DNA of 64,000 bases from assembly GCA_037349105.1 (NCBI GenBank), contig JAYJMM010000020.1, forward strand, positions 614,001-678,000, in the 5' to 3' direction. The notes beneath the pieces are model-generated. The model was not told the DNA's origin. It worked only from the letters and a program-made list of their open reading frames with translations, and searched no databases. This stretch comes from Limnomonas spitsbergensis. Taxonomy: Eukaryota > Chlorophyta > Chlorophyceae > Chlamydomonadales. A program made the position numbers and the translations under genes. Shown here piece by piece: positions 41,401 through 51,393 of the stretch (positions are counted from its first letter, which is position 1; the number at the start of each line of letters is the position of its first letter).

Positions 41401-44400
41401 GTGGGAAACCACCTACAGACTGTGGGGGTGAGGGTTTAGTGGAAAACCACCTGCAGACTGTGGGGGTGAGGGTTTAGTGGGAAACCACCTACAGACTGTG
41501 GGGGTGAGGGTTTAGTGGGAAACCACCTACAGACTGTGGGGGTGAGGGTTTAGTGGAGAACCACCTACAGACTGTGGGGGTGAGGGTTTAGTGGGAAACC
41601 ACCTACAGACTGTGGGGGTGAGGGTTTAGTGGGAAACCACCTACAGACAGTGGGGGTGAGGGTTTAGTGGGAAACCACATGCAGACTGTGGGCGTGAGGG
41701 TTTAGTAGGAAACTACCTGCAGGCTGTGGGGGTGAGGGTTTAGTAGGAAACCACCTACAGACTGTGGGCGTGAGGGTTTAGTGGGACACCCCCTACAGAC
41801 TGCGGGGGTGAGGGTTTGGTGGGAAACCACATGCAGACTGTGGGCGTGAGGGTTTAGTGGGAAACTACCTACAGACTGTGGGGGTGAGGGTTTAGTGGGA
41901 AACCACCTACAGACTGTGGGGGTGAGGGTTTAGTGGGAAACCACCTACAGACTGTGGGGGTGAGGGTTTAGTGGGAAACCACCTACAGACTGTGGGCGTG
42001 AGGGTTTAGTGGGAAACCACCTACAGACTGTGGGTATGAGGGTTTAGTGGGAAACCACCTACAGACAGTGGGGGTGAGGGTTTAGTGGGAAACCACCTAC
42101 AGACTGTGGGGGTAAGGGTTTAGTAGGAAACTACCTGCAGGCTGTGGGGGTGAGGGTTTAGTAGGAAACCACCTACAGACTGTGGGCGTGAGGGTTTAGT
42201 GGGACACCCCCTACAGACTGCGGGGGTGAGGGTTTGGTGGGAAACCACATGCAGACTGTGGGCGTGAGGGTTTAGTGGGAAACTACCTACAGACTGTGGG
42301 GGTGAGGGTTTAGTGGGAAACCACCTACAGACTGTGGGCGTGAGGGTTTAGTGGGAAACCACCTACATACTGTGGGGGTGAGGGTTTAGTGGGAAACCAC
42401 CTACAGACTGTGGGGGTGAGGGTTTAGTGTGAAACCACCTACAGACTGTGGGGGTGAGGGTTTAGTGTGAAACTACCTACAGACTGTGGGGTGAGGGTTC
42501 TGTGTGAAACTACCTACAGACTGTGGGGGTGAGGGCTTAGTGGGACACCTCCTACAGACTGCAGGTGTGAGGGTTTAGTGTGAAACTACCTACAGACTGT
42601 GGGGTGAGGGTTTAGTGGAAAACATCTGTTTACTGTTGGGTGAGGGCTTAGTGGGACACCCCCTACAGACTGCAGGTGTGAGGGTTTAGTGGGACCCCCC
42701 CTGCATACTGGGGGGTGAGGGTTTAATGGGAAACCACCTGCAGACTGTGGGGGTGAGGGTTTAGTGTCAAACCACGTACAGGTTGCAAGCATACGAGTCA
42801 CCCAAGTTGATGAATTGTTCGTATACTCTTTCATACCCCTGGCACACTTCAACCTCTGACAGTCTTGTTCCATTGTCGTGGCAGGAGTGTGAAACAGTTT
42901 GAACATGGCACATGCATTTCCCTTTTTTGTGGGGAACTGTAGCCCACCTCTTGTTCATGGCAAAGTGGTGGGCGAATGTGGAGGGAAGCTGGCTCCAGAA
43001 CCCTCCGCTGACCTGGCTGTCCGACATTTCCTGCACACAGGAAAGGTACGGGGTTTAGGGTTTCGTGTTCAACAGTTCATTTAAGTGTGGACAAACAAGG
43101 GGTGGGCAAATGCGGAGGGCAGCTGGCTCCGGAACCATCTACTGAACTGGAGCTGCCCACATTTATAGCATAAGGAATGCTAGCCACTCCCTTCAATGCT
43201 AGGTTTGCATACAAGACACACAGGGGGACATTGACGGAGGGGACCACGCGACGTTCATTGAGATGAAAGTGCATCTAGCCACTGCTACTGGTGCCCACAC
43301 TTATGGCAGGAGTGTGCAAGCCAAACAATTTTAGTCCCTTCAAGGGGCCTGTCACTTAGAAGGTTGCCGAGTCTTCCAAAGCAAAGGTTTTCGGCCGGGA
43401 CGGAGCCTTTCCACGCAACAAGTTTGACATGGAAAATTACAAACTTTCCTTCCGTATTAAAAAGCTGAAGTCCCGGACGCCAGTAAAACCTCCCCATCCC
43501 AAGGGTCGACTGTAGTTGTCGGGGGACTCATCCGCCCCTCTAAGTGACAGGTCCCTTGTCCCTTCCACCAGAGCTAGGGTTGTATCCGACCTAGCAACAT
43601 TTGGAATACCTTGACTATGGAGACTTTTATTGAGATCGGCATGCATAGCTAGTTCTGCGACTGGTGCCCATATACAGTACAGAGGCACCGTGAATCAATG
43701 CTAGTCCCTGCCTTCAATTCTAGGGGTGGCATATCAATAACACGGGGATACCTTGACTGTGGAGACCACACCTCGTTTATTGAGATCTGTGTTCAAAGCC
43801 ACGGCCAGTTCTTTTGCCTCGTCGGCTGCGGTATAGCTTGCGATACCCATCCAAGGCTGGCAGGGGAGGCACGGAGGGGGGCAGGGATGAGGGTGAGGTA
43901 TAGCTTGCGACGCCCATGCAAGGCTGGCAGGAGAGGAATGGCGGGGATTAGACAGGGGTGGTGGTAAGGCCAACGAAAATATCAGCAGTGGCACAGCCTG
44001 AACATGTCAGCTATACGCATTGCTTTTATTGCTAACCACTCAGTAAACAGGTTCACTCATGTCTTCACCTGGCAGTAGGCAGCATTACTCGGATTACCGA
44101 CCAGTGCAAATGATGATTGTTACAAATACTTGCCAGGTATCGGCATCACTCGCTTTTCTACCTGCCAGCCGTCAGCATTCCGAGAGACGCGTGTGGTGTT
44201 GCCTCTGAGGACAGTTCGCATGACCATCTTGCGCCCCTTCCTGCGCCACGAAAACCAAACAGGTGATTTGTGGTTGAATGTATGTTGCTGAATCTCCGCA
44301 CAGTCCGCATAAAGAAAGAAATACATGAAGAAAGGAAGCGTATCATGGCGTGGAGGTTCAGGAAACGCAGCTTTCCGCATAATCCTTTAGCGGTTTTCCT

Positions 44401-47400
44401 GGCGCCAAGATAACACAGCTCGCTTCCAGGTCTTCGACTATGAACATTAACTTAGTGTGACTCCCCTTTCAACCCTAAACCCTCAACTTGTGTAACTTCA
44501 GGTCACACCTGAACCATCAATGGATGTGACTCCCCTTCAGCACTGCATTGGTGGCTCTCATTGCCTTCAAGCCTTCAACTATAAACCCTGAATGAACGTA
44601 TAGCTTCAATTAAACCCTACAACATCAAGGTATGTGACTTCCCTTCAATCAGCCCTTAACTAATATCTTTCACCAACAAATATCTTTCACCAACAAATAT
44701 CTTTCACCAACTAATATCTTTCACCAACGAATATCTTTCACCAACTAATATCTTTCACCAACGAATATCTTTCACCAACTAGTACCACTGGCCTAACTGG
44801 CGCCGCTCACTCGATGAGAACCTCTCCCTCCATGTTGCGGAACATGCGGTCAGCGTTAAATCCCTAGCATGAAACGTATGCTAAATTACTGTCATTTCCC
44901 TTCAAAGCTTCCTAGTACCTATTCCTGGCCGGCCTGTACGCCTGGCTGAAACAAGTACCGCCGCTCACTTGATGAGGACCGCTCCCTCCATATTGCGTAA
45001 CAAGCGGTCAGCGGTAAATCTATAACATACAACATAGGTTAAATCAAATACTGTCATCTCCCTTCAAAGCTTACTAGCACCTATCCCTGGCCCACCTGTA
45101 CGCCTGACCTAAACTAGTCCCGCCACTCACTTGATCAGGACCTCCTCCTCCATGTTGCGGAACGGGCGATCAGTGATACTTTCTAGCAGAAACCCTAGGT
45201 GAAATTACTGTCACTTCCCTGACCCTTCTTCGAAACCCGACCGGCTCCCAGTTCCCAGTCCCATCTTACGTTGCTAGCACCCCTGGCCCAATCTGTACGC
45301 CTGACCTAAAGTAGTACCGCCACTCACTTGATCAGGACCTCCCCCTCCATGTCGCGGAACAGGCGGTCAGCGTTGTACTCCCGAGCAGGAAGCTTCTCCA
45401 CCCTGAGGGGTAGGCAACAACACATCGATACAATAAGTTGCTAAGCTTCTGGCAAACAAAGAGGATTTGTAAACGCTGCTGAGTAGGTGGAAGGCCTCGG
45501 GAGGCAGTGCCGCGTTGTACTCCCGAGCAGGAAGCTTCTCCACCCTTGAGCAAGTCCGGGTTAATGATTCAATGTCTGTCAATCAAAGGGAACCCTGCAT
45601 TCAGTGGAAGGGCCAGGGCAGGGTAACCCGGTACGGAAATATGGTGCGGTCAAACGGTACGGTACGGCCAAAATGGCCGGACTGGACAGGAAATGGCCAA
45701 TACGGTCTTCTAACACGGTATGGTACTGGTAAACGGTGCGGTAAACGGGCCCAGGCTGTCGTACTGGGTAACCCTGGGCCAGGGAGACAGTGCATCGTTA
45801 TGTTCCCTAGCACGAAGCTTATCCACCCTGACGGGTGAGTAAGAACACATCCTGCTCAACCATCTTCAAATGTAAGCCACAGAAAAGGAACGAAAGCTTA
45901 ACCATTCAGTGGAAGGGCTAAGGAGTCAGTGCAGCGTTTCACTCCCTGACATGAAGCTTAACCATTCTGAGTGGTAACCAAGAAAATATCCTGGTTATTT
46001 ATTTTTGAATGACCGCAAGGGGAACAAAGTTGAACCATTTAGTGGAAGGGTCAGGTAGGCATTGCAGCGCTATTTTCCAAACGTAGCGGAAAAACCGTCC
46101 ACCCTGAGGAGCAATCAAGGAGGAGGATCACATCCTGGTCATAAATCTTAACATTTCTGCAAGGGGCACAAAAGCCTAACCATTTGGTTGAGGGGCCAGG
46201 GATTGCAGCGCTATATTCCCTAGATAGCAAAAAGCGTGTCCACCCTGAGGAGCAATCAAGAAGGAAGAACACATCAACACATCCAGCAGGTCAGAAATAA
46301 AGCAAAAAGCTACGCCCCGTTGAGGCATGAGAGTTAAGGAAACAGCACCACCTGGGCTGAAGCCACATTTGCGCCGTTACCGTGAGAAAAAATACACATC
46401 TCCAGCAGGTCATACATCGTAAAATGTCCGAAAAGCAAAGAGAATACAACTCAACCATTTAGTGGTGGGCTACAGAAACTGTTTTGCGCGCTTGTACTTG
46501 CACAGCCAGCCAGCCTTTTCAAGAAAGAAAAAAGCTACGCCCTGCTAGGGCGTGGAGGTTCATAAAGCAACTCAGCTTGAGTCCGTAGCCAGATCCACAC
46601 TGTAACGATTGGTCCTTCCATGGATCCTGAGCTCCATCATTTACGCTGTAATGGCGAATGCTGCCGGCAGGTCTTTTGATCCGTTAAATTACATAAAGAA
46701 AAAACATTGCACAAACTGCTCGGGCATGGAGGATAAGGAAACAACGCAGCTTTGGAGCACAGCCCGTGCCGTACCCAATTATCTACAGAGCATTGGACAA
46801 CCTTCAGCAGCCCCCAGGGCTGACTGGGTGGGAAGCAAGGTTCGGCGCAGATGTGGCTACAGCCTCAGGCTGCGCTGTTTCCTTCACCTCCAAGCCCTAG
46901 AAGGGTGTAGCTTTCTTCCTTTCTTTAGGGATCAAGCTATTCAATCAGATCGGCAGTCTACAGCCCATGCTGCACCAAAACTCGCCGGCCGTATACCATT
47001 GTGAAGCTAAACTGCAGCTGAAGCAGCTCAGAACCTACGATGCCACATACAATAGAAAAGCTACGCCCTGTGGGAGGCGTGAGAGTTAAGGAAACAGCGC
47101 AGCCTGGGCCGAAGCCACGTCCACGCCGTAACCGTTACGATGCCACATACCGGTGGCACCTGAGGTGGGCCTTAGCACCTGAGGTGGGCCTTAGCACCTG
47201 CTGTGATGTAGCTGAAGTTGTTTTTATTATTTTTAAGAGGACGCCCGCAGCTGGAGCACCCTAAACCACAGCATACCACATTGGGATAGGTGATGCAGTG
47301 ATGGCCTTACCTGAAGGAATGCAACTTAGGGTTTAGGGTTTAGGGTCTCAAGTTATATGCCGTTCCGTGGAAAATCGCAGCTGGACAACCCTTAGCCACA

Positions 47401-50400
47401 GGGGTAGTACCCCAGGGGTCTAGGTCATGCAATAATGGACTTACAGCCTGCCAGACCGGCGGATCTCAACCAACCTCTCCACGGTCTAGCGCATGGCACG
47501 CGGCCTTTGCTGCACATAAAACTCTTGTCCACGCTTTAGCTATCTTGCATTTGGAGCAACCTCACACCTATAGTGCCACACTGCCACGAATGGTGGCTTA
47601 CGTGATGGCCTCACCTGCCAAGCTCCACCACCAGTATCTCCACAGTCATGTATGTGGCACGCGGCCCATGCTGCACCATGAAACCTCGGCCGTAGGCCGT
47701 GTTGCAGCTGAATTTTAGGGAACACCCTAAAACCCAGCGTGACACGGTGGCCTAGGCGATGCCTTCATAGGCTCACCTGCCAAGCCTACAGATATCCACC
47801 CCAACCAGTACATCTACGGTCTTGCGCATGGCACGCAGCCTACCCTGCACCCATGAAACCTTGGTATGTCGTGGTGTAGCTGAATCGCAGCTGGAGCCAC
47901 CCAAACGCTTCAGGGCCACAGAGGTCCAGGTGATGGACGTACCTTCCAGATGTACAGATCTCCACCAATCTCTCAACGGTCTTGCACACTCATGGCCCGT
48001 GGCTTATGCTGCACCAACACCTTTTGGTCGTATGCTTCGAAACCCCAAACCCTATGCTGCACCAGCACCCTTCGGTCGTATGCTTTCATTTAGCAGAAAC
48101 ACAGCCATAGCAACCCAAAACCCAGCGTGTCACAGTAGTGATGGTATCACCTGCCAGATCTGCGGAGCTCAAACACCACTATCTCCACCGTCTTGCACAT
48201 GGCCTATGCCGCGGCCTATGCTATACCAAAAACCCTAGACCATGCTCTAGCTGACTTGCATCTGGAGCCCCAAACCTGTTGTGCCTCCCTGTCACACCGC
48301 CACCTATGCTGGTCTTGGTAATGGGCTCACCTGCCAGATCTGCGGAGCTCCACCATTATCTCCACGGTCTTGCGCATGGCACGTTGTCGCGGCGCTTTGA
48401 CATGGATGCTACACCTGGGATCGTCATTGGGGTTGGGTCAAACAAATAATAATTTATTGAACTAATAAGAACGAAAGAAAGCTGCGCCCTGTGGGTTGGG
48501 TCACAACTCATTATGTGTTGGTCGCCAGGCGGTATGCTAAGAAAGGAAGAAAGAAAGCTACGCGCAATTAGGGTGTGGGGGTGAAGGAAACAGCGCAGCT
48601 TGGGGGCGCAACCATGGGGGCGGTGTGCACACTGCATGGCACGTCGTCGCAGCACTTTGACATGGATGCTGCATGGTCTACATCTGCGATCGGAGATGGG
48701 GCTGGTTATGAGATGGTGATAGCCAGGAATTGGAGGCACGGTAAGGCATGTGGCCACGGACCTTTAACACGGATGCCACACCAGGGATCGGAAATGGGGT
48801 CCGGTCAGTAATGTTGATAGCCGGGAAAGAAAAAAGAAAGCTACGCCCAATTAGGAAATGAGTCGGGTCAGTTATGTTGATTGCCAGGCGTAATGAACAC
48901 TTCAATGTGTGTGGCCACGGCACTTGCACATGGATGCCACCTGCCCCAACAACAGGAAATGCATCCATTCATTTATTTCGCAGATGCAGTGATTACCACA
49001 CATGTATGGAGTGTACTCTTTGTACTGGTAATATATTTTTTGTGTGGACATTCTCTGCAGTATGGGTGTCAGGATAGGCTGAATGACATTGCCATGCATG
49101 TTTGGATTGCCATGCATGCAGGAGTTCGGGAATTGCCATGCAGGCATGCAAATAAGTTGAACGATTGCCAATATGCCATAGGCGCTTTTAAGATAGTTCG
49201 CGTATATAGAGAGCATAATTAGTTCCATAATTACCAGCACCCATGCAAATGAGGTCCGCAATTGCCATGGGTGCTGGAGACTTAAGATATTGCCTTGCAT
49301 GCATGCAGGGGGTAGGAGGGGCGGAAGTGTGACAGATGATGGTTGAGATCAAGAGCAGCTTTGGCAAAGCAATATGAAGAGAATCGGACAAGGTGCATGG
49401 CCCATGGTGCATGGTGCCATGCATGGCACCTACCATGCCGCAAATCGTGGTAAAATAGGGAATCATCGGCCATCGTAGACAAACCATAAACGCACGCGTA
49501 CAAATGAGCTAAGCACTTGCAAACGAGACAAGGGGAATTGCTGTATGTGCATGGCCATGGACTTGCAAAGTAGTAGACTTTGACATCGATGTTCCAGTAC
49601 AAGATTTCTACAAGGGCTTGCCTGCCTGGTTGCTTGAGCATGCATGGCCATGGCCATGGAGAGAAAAATCTACAGCAATGTGCATGACCATGGACTTGCA
49701 AAGGACTTCGGCATCTATGTCCCAGTAAAAGATTCCTACGAGGGCTAGTCTGCCTGGTTGCCTGAGCAAGCATGCACATAGCCATGGAGATTCACAGCTA
49801 TGTGCATAAACATGCAATGAAGAGAAACCCACTGCTGCGACGTTCCAGTAAAAGATGTGAACGAGGACTTGCCTGGTTGCCTGAGCAAGCTGCTCCTTGG
49901 ACTGAACAATGCCCAGCTCCAGAAGCTTCCTCTTGTTCTCCTGGCATGCATGCAGGGGTATAGGGTTTAGGATGCTGACAAGCATGCAGGGGTACGTATT
50001 TAAGGTGCTGGCATTCATGCAGGGCTCAATGCCTACAATGACGTTACACCTCTCGTCCCTGCTCAAAAGGCTCGGCCACGTGGCGCCCAACAGTGAAGTT
50101 GGGAGGCAAAAAGTTAGTGAAGGGGCATGCGGGGATAAGGATTTAGGACGGTGGCATTGTTCAGGCCGGCCTCCTCTTCCCTCCTTCTCTTGGCATGCAT
50201 GCAGGGGTAAGGATTTAGGACGCTGGTCTTGGTCAGGCCAACCTCCTCTTCCCTGATTCTCCTAGCAAGCATGCAGGGGTAAGGATCTAGGATGCTGGCC
50301 ATTGACAGTGTTACAGAGCCGTCCCATGCATCGTCAGGTACATAGTTGTTTTTACAAAGTGAACGCAACCACCCACAGCCTTTAGCGAAAGGGCCAGGCA

Positions 50401-51154
50401 GAGCGAACCGGGAACATAGTGGGAGCATCTTTGTAGAGACAGGTTCCTATTATAGACAGGCCTCCTCCTCCCTGCTGCTCCCATGCAACAGGGAACGTGT
50501 AGGGTCCAGAGCGCCTTCAATCTGTGCTGAAATTTAGCACGATACAGAACGATACAGGGCAATGCGGCCCAGGCGGGATTTCACTGCCAAGGTAGCACGA
50601 TATGGCGGTTTAGCCGGAATTGGTTGCCACGCTCTGCTGGCATGCAGATCCGAGCGACATGGTAGCACGATGTGGTACAGTTTTCAGTCGGATTGCACTA
50701 ACTACATAGAAAGCTTTAGGGCACAGGTTCATCAGTTGGATGCATCCACCAGTGCAAGCCGAGCAAGAGAAATGAGACAAGGCAGATAGAGTCAGCAGCA
50801 GCAGAATGGGGATGTACTAATTGACCTCGAAGCACAGGTGCAGGAGTTGCACCTTGTCTGCATGCCATGTATGGTTTAGCAATGTGAAGGGACACATGCA
50901 TGGCGCGGGCTGCAGGGTACAGACATCCATTTGTTGGCCTGGGCGCCAGCAGGCTCAGCAGGTGCGAGGGATGGGACAGCTGGGAAAGTCGCACAGATAT
51001 ATCCAAAAAGACGCATCCTTGGAATTTACACGCTGTAAAGCGTGACAGACAAGTATTGCGTTGGGGTGATGGGACATATCCGCTAAATCATGCCCGCGCG
51101 CGCAATTCAAACCTGCATTCGGTCATGTCGCTCCTGCTCAAAAGCGACCAGCAT
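35444..51154 (-). CDS. B3 DNA-binding domain plus C-terminal chromodomain protein (12 exons)
   Basis: Exons in coding order: 51154-51113, 49940-49873, 48414-48331, 45402-45328, 44240-44162, 43856-43752, 43030-42837, 40959-40851, 38373-38303, 37480-36893, 35923-35890, 35557-35444 (TAG). All phases join; product 520 aa. Residues 1-37 (FEQERHDRMQ-ENKRKLLELGI) resemble the N-terminal segment of plant At5g42700-like B3 proteins. Residues ~151-276 form a B3 domain: QVSGGFWSQLPSTFA, LHLGDASWEVVFLPRPGG, AGLSGGWRTFAIEQ, PNDTIVIEKED, IRVHLYR. An Ala/Lys-rich basic linker of about 195 residues follows, with likely nuclear signals (KSKRPATKK, GKKRARR). Residues ~460-497 are a chromodomain (NEFFVKRIMDYK, SVDYFLIRWWGYEAADDTWE) with F, W and Y at the methyl-lysine cage positions. 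Probable role: nuclear DNA-binding protein that also reads methylated histone H3. Least certain: the 42837 donor and the start codon. Confidence 0.82.
36490..36640. mobile_element. Inverted pair of CTTT-tailed repeats
   Basis: A plus-strand copy (about 36490-36560) and a minus-strand copy (about 36565-36640) sit tail to tail, around TTGCATATAAATGCAA. Together they could form a hairpin of about 140 nt in the intron transcript. Confidence 0.65.
36755..36890 (-). repeat. Short repeat derived from donor-side intron sequence
   Basis: TCCACTTTTTCTTGCATCCAC-like units of about 20 bp (plus strand) run right up to the donor of the 36893-37480 exon, whose intron starts GTGAGTCGATGCAAGAGAG. The nearest units share GATGCAAG with that donor region. 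Confidence 0.7.
37540..38040 (-). repeat. Acceptor-side copies before the 36893-37480 exon
   Basis: Four units around 37550, 37720, 37850 and 37990 contain AAGGCAGGATCGTAGTCATAGGCCCTACAT and the neighbouring pyrimidine tract. They repeat the intron just before the exon. Confidence 0.7.
38385..40612. repeat. 61-bp minisatellite containing a MITE terminus
   Basis: About 36 units of 61 bp with two parts: GGTGAGGGTTTAGGGCTGTGGG (telomere-like) and CAGGGTTACCCGGTACGGAAATACGGTAC (matching the left end of the hAT-like MITEs). The array begins only about 12 bp from the acceptor of the 38303-38373 exon. Confidence 0.92.
40640..41285 (-). repeat. Edge copies around the 40851-40959 B3 exon
   Basis: A donor-side copy (40672-40750) repeats VVFLPRPGGSAGLSGGW but turns FAIEQ into FAIE-stop. 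Three acceptor-side copies (about 41015-41065, 41130-41180 and 41235-41280) repeat the start encoding KLHLGDASWEVVF. Confidence 0.82.
41325..42775. repeat. 38-bp minisatellite
   Basis: About 38 units of GGTGAGGGTTTAGTGGGAAACCACCTACAGACTGTGGG. It fills most of the intron between the two main B3-domain exons. The units contain a telomere-like GTGAGGGTTTAG core and many GTGAG motifs on the plus strand, which is not the coding strand. Confidence 0.92.
43085..43660 (-). repeat. Edge copies around the 42837-43030 and 43752-43856 exons
   Basis: 43090-43160 repeats the exon start encoding SGGFWSQLP-like residues with a stop. 43190-43270 and 43560-43660 repeat the end encoding DLNKRGVVSTVK in decayed form. 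Confidence 0.65.
44665..44785. repeat. 18-bp tandem repeat
   Basis: About seven units of AATATCTTTCACCAACTA, alternating CTA, AAA and CGA ends. Confidence 0.88.
44795..45185 (-). repeat. Donor-side copies of the 45328-45402 exon
   Basis: Three units (about 44805-44860, 44970-45015 and 45130-45180) repeat the segment encoding DRLFRDMEGEVLIK with its GTGAG(T/C)GG donor. They diverge at the exon-proximal bases but remain readable. Confidence 0.82.
45490..46270 (-). repeat. Acceptor-side copies of the 45328-45402 exon
   Basis: Units near 45500-45550, 45795-45840, 45930-45970, 46055-46110 and 46205-46255 repeat CTCAG, then GGTGGA.AAGCTT and the part encoding VEKLPAREYNA. Most have shifts. Confidence 0.75.
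45619..45776. mobile_element. hAT-like MITE with perfect 8-bp target duplication
   Basis: Left end CAGGGTAACCCGGTACGG; right end CGTACTGGGTAACCCTG. Both sides are flanked by GGCCAGGG (45611-45618 and 45777-45784). The inside is CCGTACCG-rich and non-coding. It is inserted inside the array of acceptor-side copies, so it is younger than that array. Confidence 0.82.
46297..46600 (-). mobile_element. Two CTTT-tailed repeats, minus orientation
   Basis: Copies at about 46297-46385 and 46523-46600. The first shows all parts from AAAGCTACGCCCCGTT to CACATTTGCGCCGTTACCGT. Confidence 0.7.
46845..47130. mobile_element. Two CTTT-tailed repeats in opposite orientations
   Basis: A plus copy (about 46845-46925, ending TTTCTTCCTTTCTTT) and a minus copy (about 47055-47130). 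Confidence 0.7.
47280..48960 (-). repeat. Edge copies around the 48331-48414 exon
   Basis: At least five donor-side units (about 47440-47530, 47610-47700, 47760-47880, 47940-48040 and 48140-48200) repeat the end encoding RAMRKTVEIMVELRRSG, several with stops. Acceptor-side units near 48635-48690, 48740-48785 and 48905-48950 repeat the start encoding SIHVKAPRQ. CTTT-tailed fragments lie at 48470-48500, 48550-48610 and 48825-48855. Confidence 0.75.
49080..50490 (-). repeat. Edge copies around the 49873-49940 exon, and GCATGCA-rich DNA
   Basis: Donor-side units near 49610-49640 and 49745-49775 repeat CAGGCAACCAGGCA. Acceptor-side units near 50160-50205, 50240-50280 and 50455-50485 repeat the intron end GCATGCATGCCA(A)G and a RRREEE-type start. 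49080-49560 is rich in GCCATGCATG without a gene. Confidence 0.65.
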
Positions 51155-51393
51155 TCTTGGACTTGCTGATGTCGAAGGGACCCGGGGACACCAGTTGACT
51201 GCGGGGGTTTTGATCGCTCGCGCTGTGGCAACAGCATTCGTTTCAAAAAAATCGGTTGGCCTCGAAGATGGGATCTGCTGGAATCGGTTAGCCCCTCGAA
51301 TCCCGATGAGGAGGAAAACCCTAAGCGCTCGCTGCCTCACAACTGTGCAGGGGGGTCACATGCGCTAGACTGATTTCAATTAGCCTCCAGCTG
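51155..51393. promoter_or_regulatory. Putative bidirectional promoter
   Basis: Only 239 bp separate the proposed start codons of the B3-chromodomain gene (minus) and the F-box/kelch gene (plus). No TATA box is seen. A direct repeat AATCGGTT(G/A)GCC occurs at about 51250 and 51282, followed in both cases by CCTCGAA, and may be a binding site. 5' untranslated ends are not visible. Confidence 0.5.
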
